Below are positions 47,591-56,970 of a stretch of DNA of 64,000 nt, piece after piece. The notes under the pieces are model-generated. The model had not been told where the DNA came from, searched no databases, and was given only the letters and a program-made list of their open reading frames with translations. The stretch covers positions 1 to 64,000 of the forward strand of contig NZ_JAGTUF010000016.1 in assembly GCF_018224925.1 (NCBI RefSeq). Reading direction: 5' to 3'. The stretch's first letter is position 1; each line of letters starts with the position of its first letter. The translations under genes and the position numbers were made by a program. The DNA comes from Magnetospirillum sulfuroxidans (GTDB lineage Bacteria; Pseudomonadota; Alphaproteobacteria; Rhodospirillales; Magnetospirillaceae).

Positions 47591-48151
47591 TTAGTCCTCG
47601 TCGTCGTCGTCGAACAGACCAGTGGGGTAGCCGTCAAAACTGGTGGCGTTCTTTTCCCGCTGGTACTTGGCGATGCCGTCATCGCCTTTGCGGTCGGCCC
47701 ATTCCGGCAACACCGTGCGCTGGGACTGCAATTCCATCAACGGCACCCCAAACCCGCACGAGGAATTGACGCTATCCACGTCGATGACGACGATCTGGCG
47801 CGCCGCCGGATAGGCTTTGAAGCGGCCGATCAGATCCGCCCATTCGCCGTCACGCGGATGCACCGAGCGGCCACGGCCATACAGGCGCAGGATTTTCGGT
47901 GCGCCGGCAAAGGCGCAGAACATGATGGTGATGCGGTCGTCCCGCAGCAAATGGGCGGCGGTTTCATTTCCGCTGCCGGTCAGGTTCAGAAACGCCACCC
48001 GGTTGGGCGTAAGCACGACGAAACTGTCGTCCAGACCCTTGGGGCTGACATTGATCCGCCCCTCATCCGGAGCGGTAGCGACGAAAAAAAGCGGCTGGGC
48101 GGCAATGAATGCCCGCTGCTCGTCGTTGATGCCGTCATAAAATTTGGCCAT
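47591..48151 (-). CDS. Pyridoxamine 5'-phosphate oxidase-like flavin-binding-fold protein
   Basis: 186 residues from ATG 48151 (GTGAGG upstream). A PNPOx-like split-barrel with RINVSPKGLDDSFVVLTPNRVAFLNLTGSGNETA (shown only in parts: INVSPKG, NLTGSGNETA), ITIMFCAF, and LYGRGRSV. The tail is acidic (FDDDDED). The family binds FMN, heme or F420; the substrate is unknown. It starts seven bases after a hemerythrin gene, so the two are co-transcribed. Confidence 0.82.
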   Translation of the reverse strand: MAKFYDGINDEQRAFIAAQPLFFVATAPDEGRINVSPKGLDDSFVVLTPNRVAFLNLTGSGNETAAHLLRDDRITIMFCAFAGAPKILRLYGRGRSVHPRDGEWADLIGRFKAYPAARQIVVIDVDSVNSSCGFGVPLMELQSQRTVLPEWADRKGDDGIAKYQREKNATSFDGYPTGLFDDDDED

Positions 48152-48158
48152 GGGTGCC

Positions 48159-48572
48159 TCACCAGCTTTCTGCCTGTGCTGCACTGACATAGCGGCGATA
48201 GCGCATATCCTCAAGCGCCATGTGCTCGATCAGGGTGGTAATCGTGTTGCGCACAACCACCATCAGTTCGGAAAAGCTCTCCGCCAGCCCCAGGCTTTCG
48301 GCCAAAGCGGTGACCGAAGCCATCAGCGCCCGGTGCTCGGCCTGATGATGTTCCAGATCGGGATAATTGACGCGGGCCAACAGCAATTCCTCGTCGCGGA
48401 AATGGCGGACCAGGGCGATGACGAAATTACGGTGGAAACGCTGCACCACCGAATGCGGGGCGCCGCGCGCCAAGGCGTCAACGACGGCGTTGACCTCGTC
48501 GAAAAAGGCGCGGTGCTGCGTGTCGATCAACACGTTGCCCACGATCAGGGCATCATTCCAGTGCATCTGCAT
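48159..48572 (-). CDS. Bacteriohemerythrin
   Basis: 137 residues, a stand-alone hemerythrin domain that binds oxygen at a di-iron site. All seven ligands are visible in the usual spacing: His20, His57, Glu61, His76, His80, His117 and Asp122. It has no signal peptide. It may serve as an oxygen store, oxygen carrier or oxygen sensor under microaerobic conditions. The next gene encodes a flavin-binding-fold protein, hinting at a redox pairing. Confidence 0.93.
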   Translation of the reverse strand: MQMHWNDALIVGNVLIDTQHRAFFDEVNAVVDALARGAPHSVVQRFHRNFVIALVRHFRDEELLLARVNYPDLEHHQAEHRALMASVTALAESLGLAESFSELMVVVRNTITTLIEHMALEDMRYRRYVSAAQAESW

Positions 48573-48622
48573 GGGCCAAGCATCGGCCCAAGACGCCCGC
48601 CAGCGCCGTGACCCTGGTCAAG

Positions 48623-49531
48623 TCAGCCCAGCCGCGTCCCCACCGGGATGGCAAAGCCGCGCAGCAGGTCGGCGGCATTCATCGGCCCCTTGCCCGCCCG
48701 CTGCACCCGCAGCAAGCGCAAGGCGCCATCGCCACAGGCGACGCACAATCCTTCGTCCAGCACGGTGCCGGGGGCGCCCTGCCCTGTGTCCACGCCCGCT
48801 TCCAGCACCTTCAGCCGTTCTTCCCCCACCTGGCACCACACGCCGGGCCACGGCGTCAGTCCGCGCACCTGGCGTTCCAATTCAATTGCCGGCCGGGTCC
48901 AGTCCAGCCGGCCTTCATCCTTGCTCAGCTTATGGGCATAGGTAACGCCGGATTGCGGCTGCGCCACCGGCGCCAACCCGTCATAGCCGGCCAGCGCCGC
49001 GACGATCAGCCGCGCCCCCATCTCGGCCAGTTGATCATGCAAGCTGGCGGCGTTGGTGGTCGAAGTGATCGGCAGGCGATCAACCAGCAGCATGGCGCCG
49101 GTATCAAGCCCGGCATCCATCTGCATGATGGTCACCCCGGTTTCGGCATCGCCGGCCAAGATCGCCCGCTGAATCGGAGCCGCGCCGCGCCAGCGCGGCA
49201 GCACCGAGGCATGGACGTTCAAGCAGCCCCGGCGCGGGGCGTCCAAGACGGCTTGCGGCAGAATCAATCCATAGGCGGCAACCACCGCCATATCCAGATC
49301 AAGCTCGGCAAAGGCCTGTTGCTCGGCTTCGGATTTCAGGGATTTGGGCGTCCGCACCATGATTCCACGGGCGGCGGCGAAGGCGTGGACCGGGCTCAGC
49401 TGTTCCTTGTGGCCGCGCCCGGCCGGACGCGGCGGTTGCGCATAGACGCAAGCCACGTCGTGACCGGCGTCAAGCAAGGCCGAAAGGATCGCGACGGAAA
49501 AATCCGGTGTCCCCATGAAGGCCAGACGCAT
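48623..49531 (-). CDS. fmt: Methionyl-tRNA formyltransferase
   Basis: 302 residues. It formylates initiator Met-tRNA with 10-formyl-tetrahydrofolate. [11 protein letters not shown], the catalytic [15 protein letters not shown] and [12 protein letters not shown] are conserved. The start follows the def stop by one base (TGAgATG), the usual def-fmt pairing. Confidence 0.97.
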   Translation of the reverse strand: MRLAFMGTPDFSVAILSALLDAGHDVACVYAQPPRPAGRGHKEQLSPVHAFAAARGIMVRTPKSLKSEAEQQAFAELDLDMAVVAAYGLILPQAVLDAPRRGCLNVHASVLPRWRGAAPIQRAILAGDAETGVTIMQMDAGLDTGAMLLVDRLPITSTTNAASLHDQLAEMGARLIVAALAGYDGLAPVAQPQSGVTYAHKLSKDEGRLDWTRPAIELERQVRGLTPWPGVWCQVGEERLKVLEAGVDTGQGAPGTVLDEGLCVACGDGALRLLRVQRAGKGPMNAADLLRGFAIPVGTRLG

Positions 49532-49532
49532 C

Positions 49533-50045
49533 TCAGCCGGCTTCCTTCTTGGCCTTCAGCAGCTTGCGCAAGATCATGTTGCGCTTGAGCGACGACAGAT
49601 GGTCGATGAACAAAACCCCGTCCAGATGATCCATCTCGTGTTGCAACACCGTCGCCAACAGGCCGTCGGTTTCCAATTCCTTTTGTGCCCCAGCTTCATC
49701 CATATACCGCACCTGGATGACGCGGGGGCGGACCACTTGGCCGTAATGTTCGGGGACCGACAGGCAGCCTTCTTCATAGGTGTTGTCGTCGTCGGAAACC
49801 CAGACGATTTCCGGGTTGACCATGCGCACCGGCTGGCGGTCGTCTTCGTTACGGCCGATATCGGCGACGATGATCCGTCGGCTCACCGCCACCTGCGGCG
49901 CCGCCAGACCGATGCCGGGGGCGGCGTACATGGTTTCCAGCATGTCGTCCATCAAGCTGCGCACGCCGTCATCGACCTGGGCGACGACAGCCGCCTTTTG
50001 CTTCAGGCGCGGATCGGGAGCGGTCAGAATGGACAAGATAGCCAT
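49533..50045 (-). CDS. def: Peptide deformylase
   Basis: 170 residues from ATG 50045; an in-frame GTG at 50057 is less likely. It removes the N-formyl group from new proteins. All three motifs are seen: GIGLAAPQV (44-52), EEGCLSVPE with metal Cys94, and QHEMDHLDG with His136, Glu137 and His140. It forms an operon with fmt. Confidence 0.97.
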   Translation of the reverse strand: MAILSILTAPDPRLKQKAAVVAQVDDGVRSLMDDMLETMYAAPGIGLAAPQVAVSRRIIVADIGRNEDDRQPVRMVNPEIVWVSDDDNTYEEGCLSVPEHYGQVVRPRVIQVRYMDEAGAQKELETDGLLATVLQHEMDHLDGVLFIDHLSSLKRNMILRKLLKAKKEAG

Positions 50046-50112
50046 GGAAACAGTCACCTTAGTGTAAAATTCTGGCTTTCAGATAGGGTGTCTGCCCCGG
50101 TGCCGTCAAGTT

Positions 50113-50544
50113 TTACACAAAAATCATCGCCCCATCCTTGCTGGCATCGGCCAGAAAAGTGACGATTCCGCCCTTGGCCAGCGGCACATCGGGTCGGAAA
50201 TCGTCAGGGTCCATGCCCAGGGCCTTCACCCCCATCTCGCAGACCATGAAGGTCACGTCCAGGGCGACGCAGGCCGCCAGCAATGTTTCGAAATCGGCGA
50301 CGTTCTTGTCCTTGAAGCAGCTATCCATGTCATGGGCGGATGATCCATCCGAACATTTCAGCCGTTTCCACGCCTGATCGCGTTCCAAGGCGCGCCCGGC
50401 CCACATGGTGAAGAACAAGGTTACCGGCGTATTAGAGGCCACCGCCGCCGCCGCCATCACCAAGGCATAGTGAATCTTGTCGAAATCGCCGGAAAAAACG
50501 ACGATCGACACTTTATCGGGCGAGGTCTTGTCAGCCGCAGGCAT
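50113..50544 (-). CDS. DsrE/DsrF-like sulfur-relay family protein
   Basis: 143 residues from ATG 50544 (GGAG upstream). The DsrE-type fold shows VSIVVFSGDFDKIHYALVMA, TLFFTMWAGRAL, FMVCEMGVKALGM and a final KDGAMIFV. Several cysteines are present (KCSDG, SCFKD, AACVALD, VCEMG). The family covers sulfur carriers and oxidoreductases. It overlaps the moeB-like gene by 14 bases, and cysK is just upstream, so a role in sulfur transfer is inferred. Confidence 0.8.
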   Translation of the reverse strand: MPAADKTSPDKVSIVVFSGDFDKIHYALVMAAAAVASNTPVTLFFTMWAGRALERDQAWKRLKCSDGSSAHDMDSCFKDKNVADFETLLAACVALDVTFMVCEMGVKALGMDPDDFRPDVPLAKGGIVTFLADASKDGAMIFV

Positions 50545-51331
50545 GGGCGGTGCTCCGGTGGCCGGACAGATCGGTGATGGTCGGGTGGTCGCCGCACAAC
50601 GGACAGCCGGGATCGCGCTTGACCCGAACGGTGCGGAACGCCACCGACAACCCGTCATAAATCAACAGCCGGCCGCTCATGGATTGGCCGATGCCCAGGA
50701 TTTCCTTAAGCACCTCGGTCGCCTGCAAGCTGCCCAAGGTGCCGGCAATGGCGCCCAACACCCCGGCCGAGGAACAGGTCGGGATGGTGCCTTGCGGCGG
50801 TTCTTCGGCATAGATGCAGCGGTAACACGGCCCATCGGGCTTGAACGTCGATAATTGGCCGTCAAAGCGCAAGATGGCCGCCGACACCAAGGTTGCCCCG
50901 GCGAAATGACAGGCATCGTTGACCAGGAAGCGGGTGGCGAAATTATCCGAACCATCGGCCACCAGCGGATAATCGGCGATGATGGCGGCGGCGTTGTCCT
51001 TGTTCAGGCGGGCGCGGATGCGTTCGATCCTGACATCCGGGTTCAGCCCGGCCACCGTCTCCGCCGCGCTGTCCACCTTGGCCCGGCCGATGCTCGCGGT
51101 GCTGTGCAAAATCTGACGTTGCAGATTGGACAGGTCGACGACGTCGTCATCGACCACCCCGATGGTGCCGATTCCGGCGGCGGCCAAATATTGGATCAGC
51201 GGCGACCCCAGGCCGCCGGCGCCAATGACCAGAACCCGCGAATCCAGCAGCTTGGCTTGGCCTACCCCGCCCACCTCGGGCAGGATGATGTGGCGGGCAT
51301 AGCGGTTAATCTGGTCTTCGCGGAAATCCAT
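50531..51331 (-). CDS. moeB: HesA/MoeB/ThiF-family adenylyltransferase
   Basis: 266 residues from ATG 51331. It adenylates the C terminus of a small sulfur-carrier protein such as MoaD, ThiS or CysO. The ATP-binding GAGGLGS (37-43), VDDDVVDLSNLQRQ, SDNFATRFLVND, and two zinc-site pairs, CYRC and CPLC, are visible, with the loop Cys in PTCSSAGVLG. There is no C-terminal rhodanese domain. The position after cysK suggests a sulfur role, but molybdopterin synthesis is the default reading. Confidence 0.85.
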   Translation of the reverse strand: MDFREDQINRYARHIILPEVGGVGQAKLLDSRVLVIGAGGLGSPLIQYLAAAGIGTIGVVDDDVVDLSNLQRQILHSTASIGRAKVDSAAETVAGLNPDVRIERIRARLNKDNAAAIIADYPLVADGSDNFATRFLVNDACHFAGATLVSAAILRFDGQLSTFKPDGPCYRCIYAEEPPQGTIPTCSSAGVLGAIAGTLGSLQATEVLKEILGIGQSMSGRLLIYDGLSVAFRTVRVKRDPGCPLCGDHPTITDLSGHRSTAHACG

Positions 51332-51398
51332 ATCCCGGTGCTCCCGACCCCGCGCAACGGGGAAGAACAAGGGACCGTTGCGCGGGGGATATCACGAA

Positions 51399-52340
51399 TT
51401 ACTCGAACAATGCCGTCGACAGATAACGCTCGGCGAAGCTGGGCAGAATGACGACGATCAACTTGCCGTCCATATCGGGACGAGCGCCCACTTCCAAAGC
51501 CGCGGCGATGGCCGCGCCCGACGAAATGCCCACCGGCAAGCCTTCGACCTTGGCCGCCTTGCGGGCGTTGACGAAGGCGGTTTCGTTGCTGATTTGCAAG
51601 ATTTCATCGATGACGGCGCGATCCAGATTGCCCGGCACGAAGCCGGCGCCAATGCCTTGGATCTTGTGCGGACCCGGCGCGCCACCCGACAATACCGGGC
51701 TGTCCTCGGGTTCCACCGCGATGATCTTGATATTGGGGTTCTTGGCCTTCAGCACCCGGCCGATGCCGGAAATGGTGCCGCCGGTGCCGACGCCAGCAAT
51801 CACCGCATCGACCTTGCCGTCGGTGTCGTTCCAGATTTCCAGGGCGGTGCTGGCTTCGTGCGCCGCCGGGTTGGCCGGATTTTCAAATTGCTGGCACATG
51901 ACGGCGCCGGGGGTTTCGCCGACCAGACGTTCGGCTTCCTTGACCGCGCCGGTCATCCCCTTGGCCGCCGGGGTCAACACGATTTCGGCCCCCAGATGGG
52001 CCAGCATCTTGCGCCGCTCAATGCTCATGCTTTCCGGCATGGTCAAAATCAGGCGATAGCCCTTGGCGGCGCAGACGAAGGCCAAGGCGATGCCGGTATT
52101 GCCCGAGGTCGGCTCGATCAAGGTGGCGCCAGGCTTGAGACGGCCATCCTTTTCGGCGGCTTCGATCATGGCCAGACCGATGCGATCCTTGACGCTGGCC
52201 AGCGGATTGAAGAATTCGCACTTGCCGACGATATTGGCCTTGGCGCCCGCCTCGGCCGCCAGCTTGGACATGCGCACCAGCGGGGTGGCGCCAATGGTGT
52301 CGACGATCGAATCGTAGATGCGGCCGCGGAACTCGCTCAT
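51399..52340 (-). CDS. cysK: Cysteine synthase A
   Basis: 313 residues from ATG 52340; an in-frame start at 52391 is upstream of the palindrome and unlikely. It joins O-acetylserine and sulfide using PLP. The PLP lysine is Lys51 ([10 protein letters not shown]). [25 protein letters not shown] and [12 protein letters not shown] are standard. A CTGTAG/CTACAG palindrome lies 20-43 bases upstream, and an Rrf2 regulator gene precedes it. Confidence 0.97.
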   Translation of the reverse strand: MSEFRGRIYDSIVDTIGATPLVRMSKLAAEAGAKANIVGKCEFFNPLASVKDRIGLAMIEAAEKDGRLKPGATLIEPTSGNTGIALAFVCAAKGYRLILTMPESMSIERRKMLAHLGAEIVLTPAAKGMTGAVKEAERLVGETPGAVMCQQFENPANPAAHEASTALEIWNDTDGKVDAVIAGVGTGGTISGIGRVLKAKNPNIKIIAVEPEDSPVLSGGAPGPHKIQGIGAGFVPGNLDRAVIDEILQISNETAFVNARKAAKVEGLPVGISSGAAIAAALEVGARPDMDGKLIVVILPSFAERYLSTALFE

Positions 52341-52359
52341 CGTATTTTCCTCGTTTTCG

Positions 52360-52383
52360 CTGTAGTTCACAACATATCTACAG
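52360..52383. promoter_or_regulatory. Palindrome in the cysK leader (possible Rrf2 operator)
   Basis: CTGTAG-N12-CTACAG sits between the Rrf2-type gene and cysK. Rrf2 regulators such as CymR bind spaced half-sites at sulfur genes, so this is a candidate operator; a small leader hairpin is the other option. Confidence 0.4.
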
Positions 52384-52393
52384 TTTGGCAAGC

Positions 52394-52849
52394 TTAGATT
52401 ATGAAGTCCAGCTTGGAATGTGCTTCCGACGGAATGCCGGTCTTATAGGACCGCATACACAGATCATCGAAGGTGATGGCATCCAAGCGATTCATGATTT
52501 CTTCGGTCAGGTCGCCCCACATGGGGCGAATGACCTTGGCACCAAGATCCGAAGCCGGCACGTCTTGAAACGGATCTTCCGCCGTTTCCATGGCGCGGAC
52601 CACGCGGACCACCTCCCCCACCGAGATGCGGCGACGCTCGCGCGCCAGCCGATACCCGCCCTTGGGGCCGCGCACGCCGACCAAGAGACCCGAACGCACC
52701 AATTGTTGCAGGGTCTGTTCCAGATAACGGCGGGGGATCGCCTGCCGACGGGTGATCTCGCGGCTTTGCACCGGCTCGCCGCCGGCGTGATAGGCGATGT
52801 CGAGCACCGCCTCGATGGCGAACAGCATCTTTTTCGACGGACGCAGCAT
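52394..52849 (-). CDS. Rrf2-family transcriptional regulator without an Fe-S cysteine cluster
   Basis: 151 residues (AAGGA upstream). The Rrf2 winged helix is clear: [45 protein letters not shown] and [10 protein letters not shown]. IscR-type proteins have three closely spaced cysteines; here only one Cys occurs (DDLCMRS), so an Fe-S cluster is unlikely. The downstream cysK suggests a CymR-like cysteine-pathway regulator. It is ten bases after dut. Confidence 0.88.
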   Translation of the reverse strand: MLRPSKKMLFAIEAVLDIAYHAGGEPVQSREITRRQAIPRRYLEQTLQQLVRSGLLVGVRGPKGGYRLARERRRISVGEVVRVVRAMETAEDPFQDVPASDLGAKVIRPMWGDLTEEIMNRLDAITFDDLCMRSYKTGIPSEAHSKLDFII

Positions 52850-52859
52850 GGGATCTTCC

Positions 52860-53315
52860 TTAACTCAGGCCGGTGGAGCCGAAACCGCCGGCGCCGCGGG
52901 CGGTTTCGGACAATTCGGCCACCTCGGTCAATTGAGCCTGAACCACCGGGGCGATCACCATTTGGGCGATGCGCATGCCACGGGTGATGGTGTGGCCGGT
53001 CTCGCCGTGATTAATCAAAATCACCGCCAATTCACCGCGATAATCGGCGTCAATGGTGCCCGGCGCATTCAACACGGTAATCCCGTGCATCACCGCCAGC
53101 CCGGAGCGCGGCCGGATCTGAGCCTCGAAGCCGACAGGAATGGCCATGGCGAAACCGGTGGGAACACGCATGCGCTGCCCCGGCGCCAAGACGATGTCGG
53201 CGGGAATACAGGCCATCAGATCCAAGCCGGCGGCGTTGGCGCTTTCATAGCGCGGCAGCGGCAAGTCCTCGGCATGGGGCAAACGCTGGACGAGGACGGT
53301 GAGTTTCGCGGTCAT
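52860..53315 (-). CDS. dut: Deoxyuridine 5'-triphosphate nucleotidohydrolase
   Basis: 151 residues from ATG 53315, overlapping the coaBC stop by four bases. It hydrolyses dUTP to dUMP, keeping uracil out of DNA. Family motifs are [44 protein letters not shown] and the C-terminal arm [10 protein letters not shown]. Confidence 0.97.
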   Translation of the reverse strand: MTAKLTVLVQRLPHAEDLPLPRYESANAAGLDLMACIPADIVLAPGQRMRVPTGFAMAIPVGFEAQIRPRSGLAVMHGITVLNAPGTIDADYRGELAVILINHGETGHTITRGMRIAQMVIAPVVQAQLTEVAELSETARGAGGFGSTGLS

Positions 53316-54532
53316 GGGCTTCCCTTCAAAACATCGGCGATCTTCCAGGCCAGCCGCTCGGCCACGTCGGCCTTGGTGATGCGCGGCCAATCCTCGACGC
53401 CGCTGGCGGTGATCAAGTGAATTGAATTGAAATCACCGCCGAAGGTGCCGCTTTGCGGCGACACGTCATTGGCGACGATCCAATCGCAGCCTTTGCGCTG
53501 ATGCTTGGCGCGGGCGTGTTCCAGGACCTTTTCCGTCTCGGCGGCGAAGCCGACCACCAGGCGCGGCCGCGCCGAGCCTTTTTCCGACAGCGTCGCCAAG
53601 ATGTCGGGATTGGCGGCCAACTCAATCAGCGGCGCTTGGCCGCTGGCGTCCTTCTTGCGCTTTTCCTTTGACGCATTGGACACCGTCCAGTCAGCGACGG
53701 CGGCGGCGCACACCGCCACATCCATGGGCAGGCACCCCAGCGCCGCCCCCAGCATCTCGCGCGCGGTTTCCACATGGATGACCCGCATGTTGGCCGGATC
53801 GGCCAGTTTGACCGGGCCGCTGATCAAGGTGACGTCCGCGCCCAACCGGGCCAAAGCGGTGGCGATGGCGTGGCCCTGCTTGCCCGATGACCGATTGCCG
53901 ATAAAACGCACCGGGTCGATGGGTTCATAGGTCGGGCCACTGGTGACCAGGGCCTTGACCCCCTTCAGCGGTCCCGCCGCCAGCAAGGTTTCGATGGCGG
54001 CCAGAATTTCCGCCGGCTCGGCCATGCGGCCCAACCCGCTTTCGCCCTCGGCCAGCATGCCGCTATTGGGGCCGACGGCGTGAACGCCGCGACTTTTCAG
54101 CAAAGCCATGTTGGCGCTGGTGGCGGCGTGCCCCCACATGCGGAAATTCATCGCCGGGGCCACCAAGATCGGTTTGTCGGTGACCAGCAAGGCGGTCGAG
54201 GCCAGATCATCGGCCAAACCATGGGCCATCTTGGCCAACAGGTTGGCGGTGGCCGGGGCCACCACCACCAGATCACAGTCGCGCGCCAGGGTGATATGGC
54301 CAATCTCGTGTTCGTCGGTCAGGGAAAAGGTGTTTTCGAACACCTTGTTGCCCGCCAAGGTCTGCACCGCCAAGGGAGTGACGAAATTGGTGGCGTTGCC
54401 GGTAAGGATGCAGCGCACGTCGGCGCCACGATCGCGCAAGCGCCGGATCAGCTCCAGCGATTTGTACGCGGCAATTCCGCCTGAAATGACCAGAAGTACG
54501 CGTCGGCCGTCGAGCACAGGAATACCCCACAC
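53312..54532 (-). CDS. coaBC: Bifunctional phosphopantothenoylcysteine decarboxylase / phosphopantothenate-cysteine ligase
   Basis: 406 residues with a GTG start at 54532 (GTG 54517 is also possible). Two steps of coenzyme A synthesis: the N-terminal CoaC flavoprotein (~1-190) shows [32 protein letters not shown] and PAMNFRMW. The C-terminal CoaB ligase (~190-406) shows [24 protein letters not shown] and [14 protein letters not shown] signature [16 protein letters not shown] is present. It precedes dut in the usual order. Confidence 0.96.
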   Translation of the reverse strand: MWGIPVLDGRRVLLVISGGIAAYKSLELIRRLRDRGADVRCILTGNATNFVTPLAVQTLAGNKVFENTFSLTDEHEIGHITLARDCDLVVVAPATANLLAKMAHGLADDLASTALLVTDKPILVAPAMNFRMWGHAATSANMALLKSRGVHAVGPNSGMLAEGESGLGRMAEPAEILAAIETLLAAGPLKGVKALVTSGPTYEPIDPVRFIGNRSSGKQGHAIATALARLGADVTLISGPVKLADPANMRVIHVETAREMLGAALGCLPMDVAVCAAAVADWTVSNASKEKRKKDASGQAPLIELAANPDILATLSEKGSARPRLVVGFAAETEKVLEHARAKHQRKGCDWIVANDVSPQSGTFGGDFNSIHLITASGVEDWPRITKADVAERLAWKIADVLKGSP

Positions 54533-54588
54533 ATTTTACCAAAGGGCAAGTGTGGTTAACCTAACGCCTTCGCCAAAATCGCGCAAGT

Positions 54589-56121
54589 TTACTTAAGGAC
54601 CAGCAAAACGCCCAAAACCGCGACTAAAACCCATGGCAACCACCCGATGGCGCGCTTGCCGCCCCCTTCGCCGCGCATGGCCTTGACGGTGTCGGGATGC
54701 AGCTTCAAGCCGCCATTCATCAGATTTGTATAGGCCTTTTCGGTTTCCGCCAGCACCCGCGGCAGGCGTTCCAGGCTGTGCACGACATTGACGACGCTGT
54801 CCTTGATGCGCGCCTGCGGCCCCAAATGCTGCATCATCCAGGTCTCGATCAACGGCCGGGCCAATTCCCACATGTTGATGCCCGAATCCAGGGTGCGGCC
54901 GACGCCTTCGGCCACCAGCATGCTTTTTTGCAGCATCAGCAATTGCGGCTGGGTCTGCATGGAAAACTGCTCGGTGATCTGGAACAATTGCCCCAACAGG
55001 CGAGCAATGGAGATTTCGTGCATGGGCTTGCCCATGATCGGCTCGGCGATCGAACGACAGGCTTGGGTGAAATTATCGACGCTTTTGTCGGGCGGGACGA
55101 AGCCGGCCTCGAAATGCACTTCCGCCACCCGACGGTAATTGCCGTTCAAGAAACCGACCAGCATCTCGCCAAGAAAGCGCCGGGTGCGCAGATCGACGCG
55201 GCCCATGATGCCGAAATCCACCGCCACCAGATTGCCGTCATAATCGACGAACAGATTGCCCGGATGCATGTCGGCATGGAAAAAGCCGTCGCGGAAGACC
55301 ATGTTGAAGAAGGATTCGGCGGCCTTGCGCAGCACGTCATCCGGGTCGATGCCGGCGGCGCGGATGGCCTCGACCTCGTCCACCGGAATGCCGCTGACCC
55401 GCGCCAGGGTCATCACCCGCTTGGCCGTGCGCTGCCAATCCACCTCGGGGACGCGGAAGGATTCGTCCCCGGCGAAATTCTCGGCCAGTTCCGCCGCCGC
55501 CGCCGCTTCGAAACGCAAATCCATTTCCAGTTGGACTGAATCGGCGAAGGTTTCGACACTTTCCACCATGCGCAGGCGACGCAAGGACGGCTGGGTCAGC
55601 TCCACCCATCCGGCCAGCCAGCGCAACAGGTCGATATCCTTGCGGAACGCCTCGTCGACGCCGGGCCGCAACACCTTGACCGCCACTTCGCGGCCCTCGG
55701 TGGTGACGGCGAAATGGACCTGGGCGATCGAGGCGGCGGCCACCGGCACGTCGTCGAACCGGGCATAGACCGCGGCCAGCGGCTGGTCCAGATCCTCCTC
55801 GATGATGCTGCGCGCCAATGACGACGGAAACGGCGCCAACCGGTCCTGCAATTCCGACAGATCGGCGGTCATCTCGTCGCCCAACAGATCGGCGCGGGTG
55901 GACAGCGCTTGGCCCAACTTGATGAAGGTCGGCCCCAATTCGGTCAGGGCGGCGGCCAGGCGTTGGCCGGGGCGACCTTCATGCGTCGGCGCGCGCCCCA
56001 GGCGGATGATTTTGGAGGCTAAGGCGGCGATGGGCAGATCGACGACTTCAAGCGCGTCATGGCGCGCCAGAACCCGAGCGATGGTGAACAGGCGGTGCAG
56101 ATTGCGAAGCGCGCGGATCAT
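54589..56121 (-). CDS. ubiB: Ubiquinone biosynthesis protein kinase UbiB
   Basis: 510 residues of the ABC1/ADCK/UbiB atypical kinase family, needed for ubiquinone synthesis. The KxGQ motif (TFIKLGQALSTR) and Ala-rich loop (AAASIAQVH) are present, as are the catalytic DMHPGNL and DFGIMG. Two C-terminal hydrophobic segments (WLPWVLVAVLGVLLVLK) anchor it to the membrane. It follows ubiE by three bases. Confidence 0.95.
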   Translation of the reverse strand: MIRALRNLHRLFTIARVLARHDALEVVDLPIAALASKIIRLGRAPTHEGRPGQRLAAALTELGPTFIKLGQALSTRADLLGDEMTADLSELQDRLAPFPSSLARSIIEEDLDQPLAAVYARFDDVPVAAASIAQVHFAVTTEGREVAVKVLRPGVDEAFRKDIDLLRWLAGWVELTQPSLRRLRMVESVETFADSVQLEMDLRFEAAAAAELAENFAGDESFRVPEVDWQRTAKRVMTLARVSGIPVDEVEAIRAAGIDPDDVLRKAAESFFNMVFRDGFFHADMHPGNLFVDYDGNLVAVDFGIMGRVDLRTRRFLGEMLVGFLNGNYRRVAEVHFEAGFVPPDKSVDNFTQACRSIAEPIMGKPMHEISIARLLGQLFQITEQFSMQTQPQLLMLQKSMLVAEGVGRTLDSGINMWELARPLIETWMMQHLGPQARIKDSVVNVVHSLERLPRVLAETEKAYTNLMNGGLKLHPDTVKAMRGEGGGKRAIGWLPWVLVAVLGVLLVLK

Positions 56122-56124
56122 CGG

Positions 56125-56886
56125 TTAGATACGCCAGCCGGAATGAATGGCGGCGATGCCGCCCGACAGGTTGCGCACCTCGACGCGGGCGAAGCCGGCG
56201 GCGCGAACCATCTGCGCCATCTCGTCCTGGCTGGGGAATTTGCGGATGCTTTCCACCAGATATTGATAGGCCTCGGCATTGCCGGTGACCATGCCGCCGA
56301 CCTTGGGCAAAACCTTGAACGAATACATGTCGTAAAATTCGCGCAGGCCCGGCACCACCACCTTGGAAAATTCCAGGCACATGAAGCGCCCGCCCGGCTT
56401 CAACACCCGATAGGCCTCGGCGATGGCGCGGTCCCAATGGGTGACGTTGCGCAGGCAAAAGGCGATGGTGTAGCGATCGACCGAGCCATCGGGAATCGGC
56501 AAGGTCTCGGCATTGCCGCACACCCAATTGATCTGGCTGGTGACGTTGCGGTCAACGGCGCGATCGCGGCCGACGCTCAGCATTTCCTTGTTGATGTCGC
56601 AGACGATGGCCGGACCGCCGCCGCGCTTTTTCCAGCCAAAGGCGATATCGCCGGTGCCGCCGCCCACATCCAGCAGGGTCTGGTTGGCCTGCGGTCGCAG
56701 CCAGTCGAGGAAATTGGCTTTCCACAGCCGATGGACGCCGACGCTCATCAGGTCGTTCATCAGATCGTACTTGCCGGCCACCGAATCGAACACGCCGCGC
56801 ACCAGCGAGACTTTTTCGTCCTCGCGCACGGTCTTGAAGCCGAAATGGGTGGTTGCGGGGCCTTGGCCCAATTCTTCGTTCGTCAT
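56125..56886 (-). CDS. ubiE: Demethylmenaquinone/ubiquinone C-methyltransferase
   Basis: 253 residues. It C-methylates the ubiquinone (and menaquinone, if made) precursor ring. SAM motif TLLDVGGGTGDIAF, AVDRNVTSQINWVCGNAETLP (in parts: NAETLPIPDGSVD), FCLRNVTHWDRAI and LKPGGRFMCLEFSK are typical of UbiE. It is divergent from mutM and upstream of ubiB. Confidence 0.96.
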   Translation of the reverse strand: MTNEELGQGPATTHFGFKTVREDEKVSLVRGVFDSVAGKYDLMNDLMSVGVHRLWKANFLDWLRPQANQTLLDVGGGTGDIAFGWKKRGGGPAIVCDINKEMLSVGRDRAVDRNVTSQINWVCGNAETLPIPDGSVDRYTIAFCLRNVTHWDRAIAEAYRVLKPGGRFMCLEFSKVVVPGLREFYDMYSFKVLPKVGGMVTGNAEAYQYLVESIRKFPSQDEMAQMVRAAGFARVEVRNLSGGIAAIHSGWRI

Positions 56887-56970
56887 GATCGGGGCAGATT
56901 ATCGCAAGCGCGAGGAACAGGCGAGCCTTGAGTTTTTGACAGCGCCTGACGGTTCAGGCAGCATCGCCCC

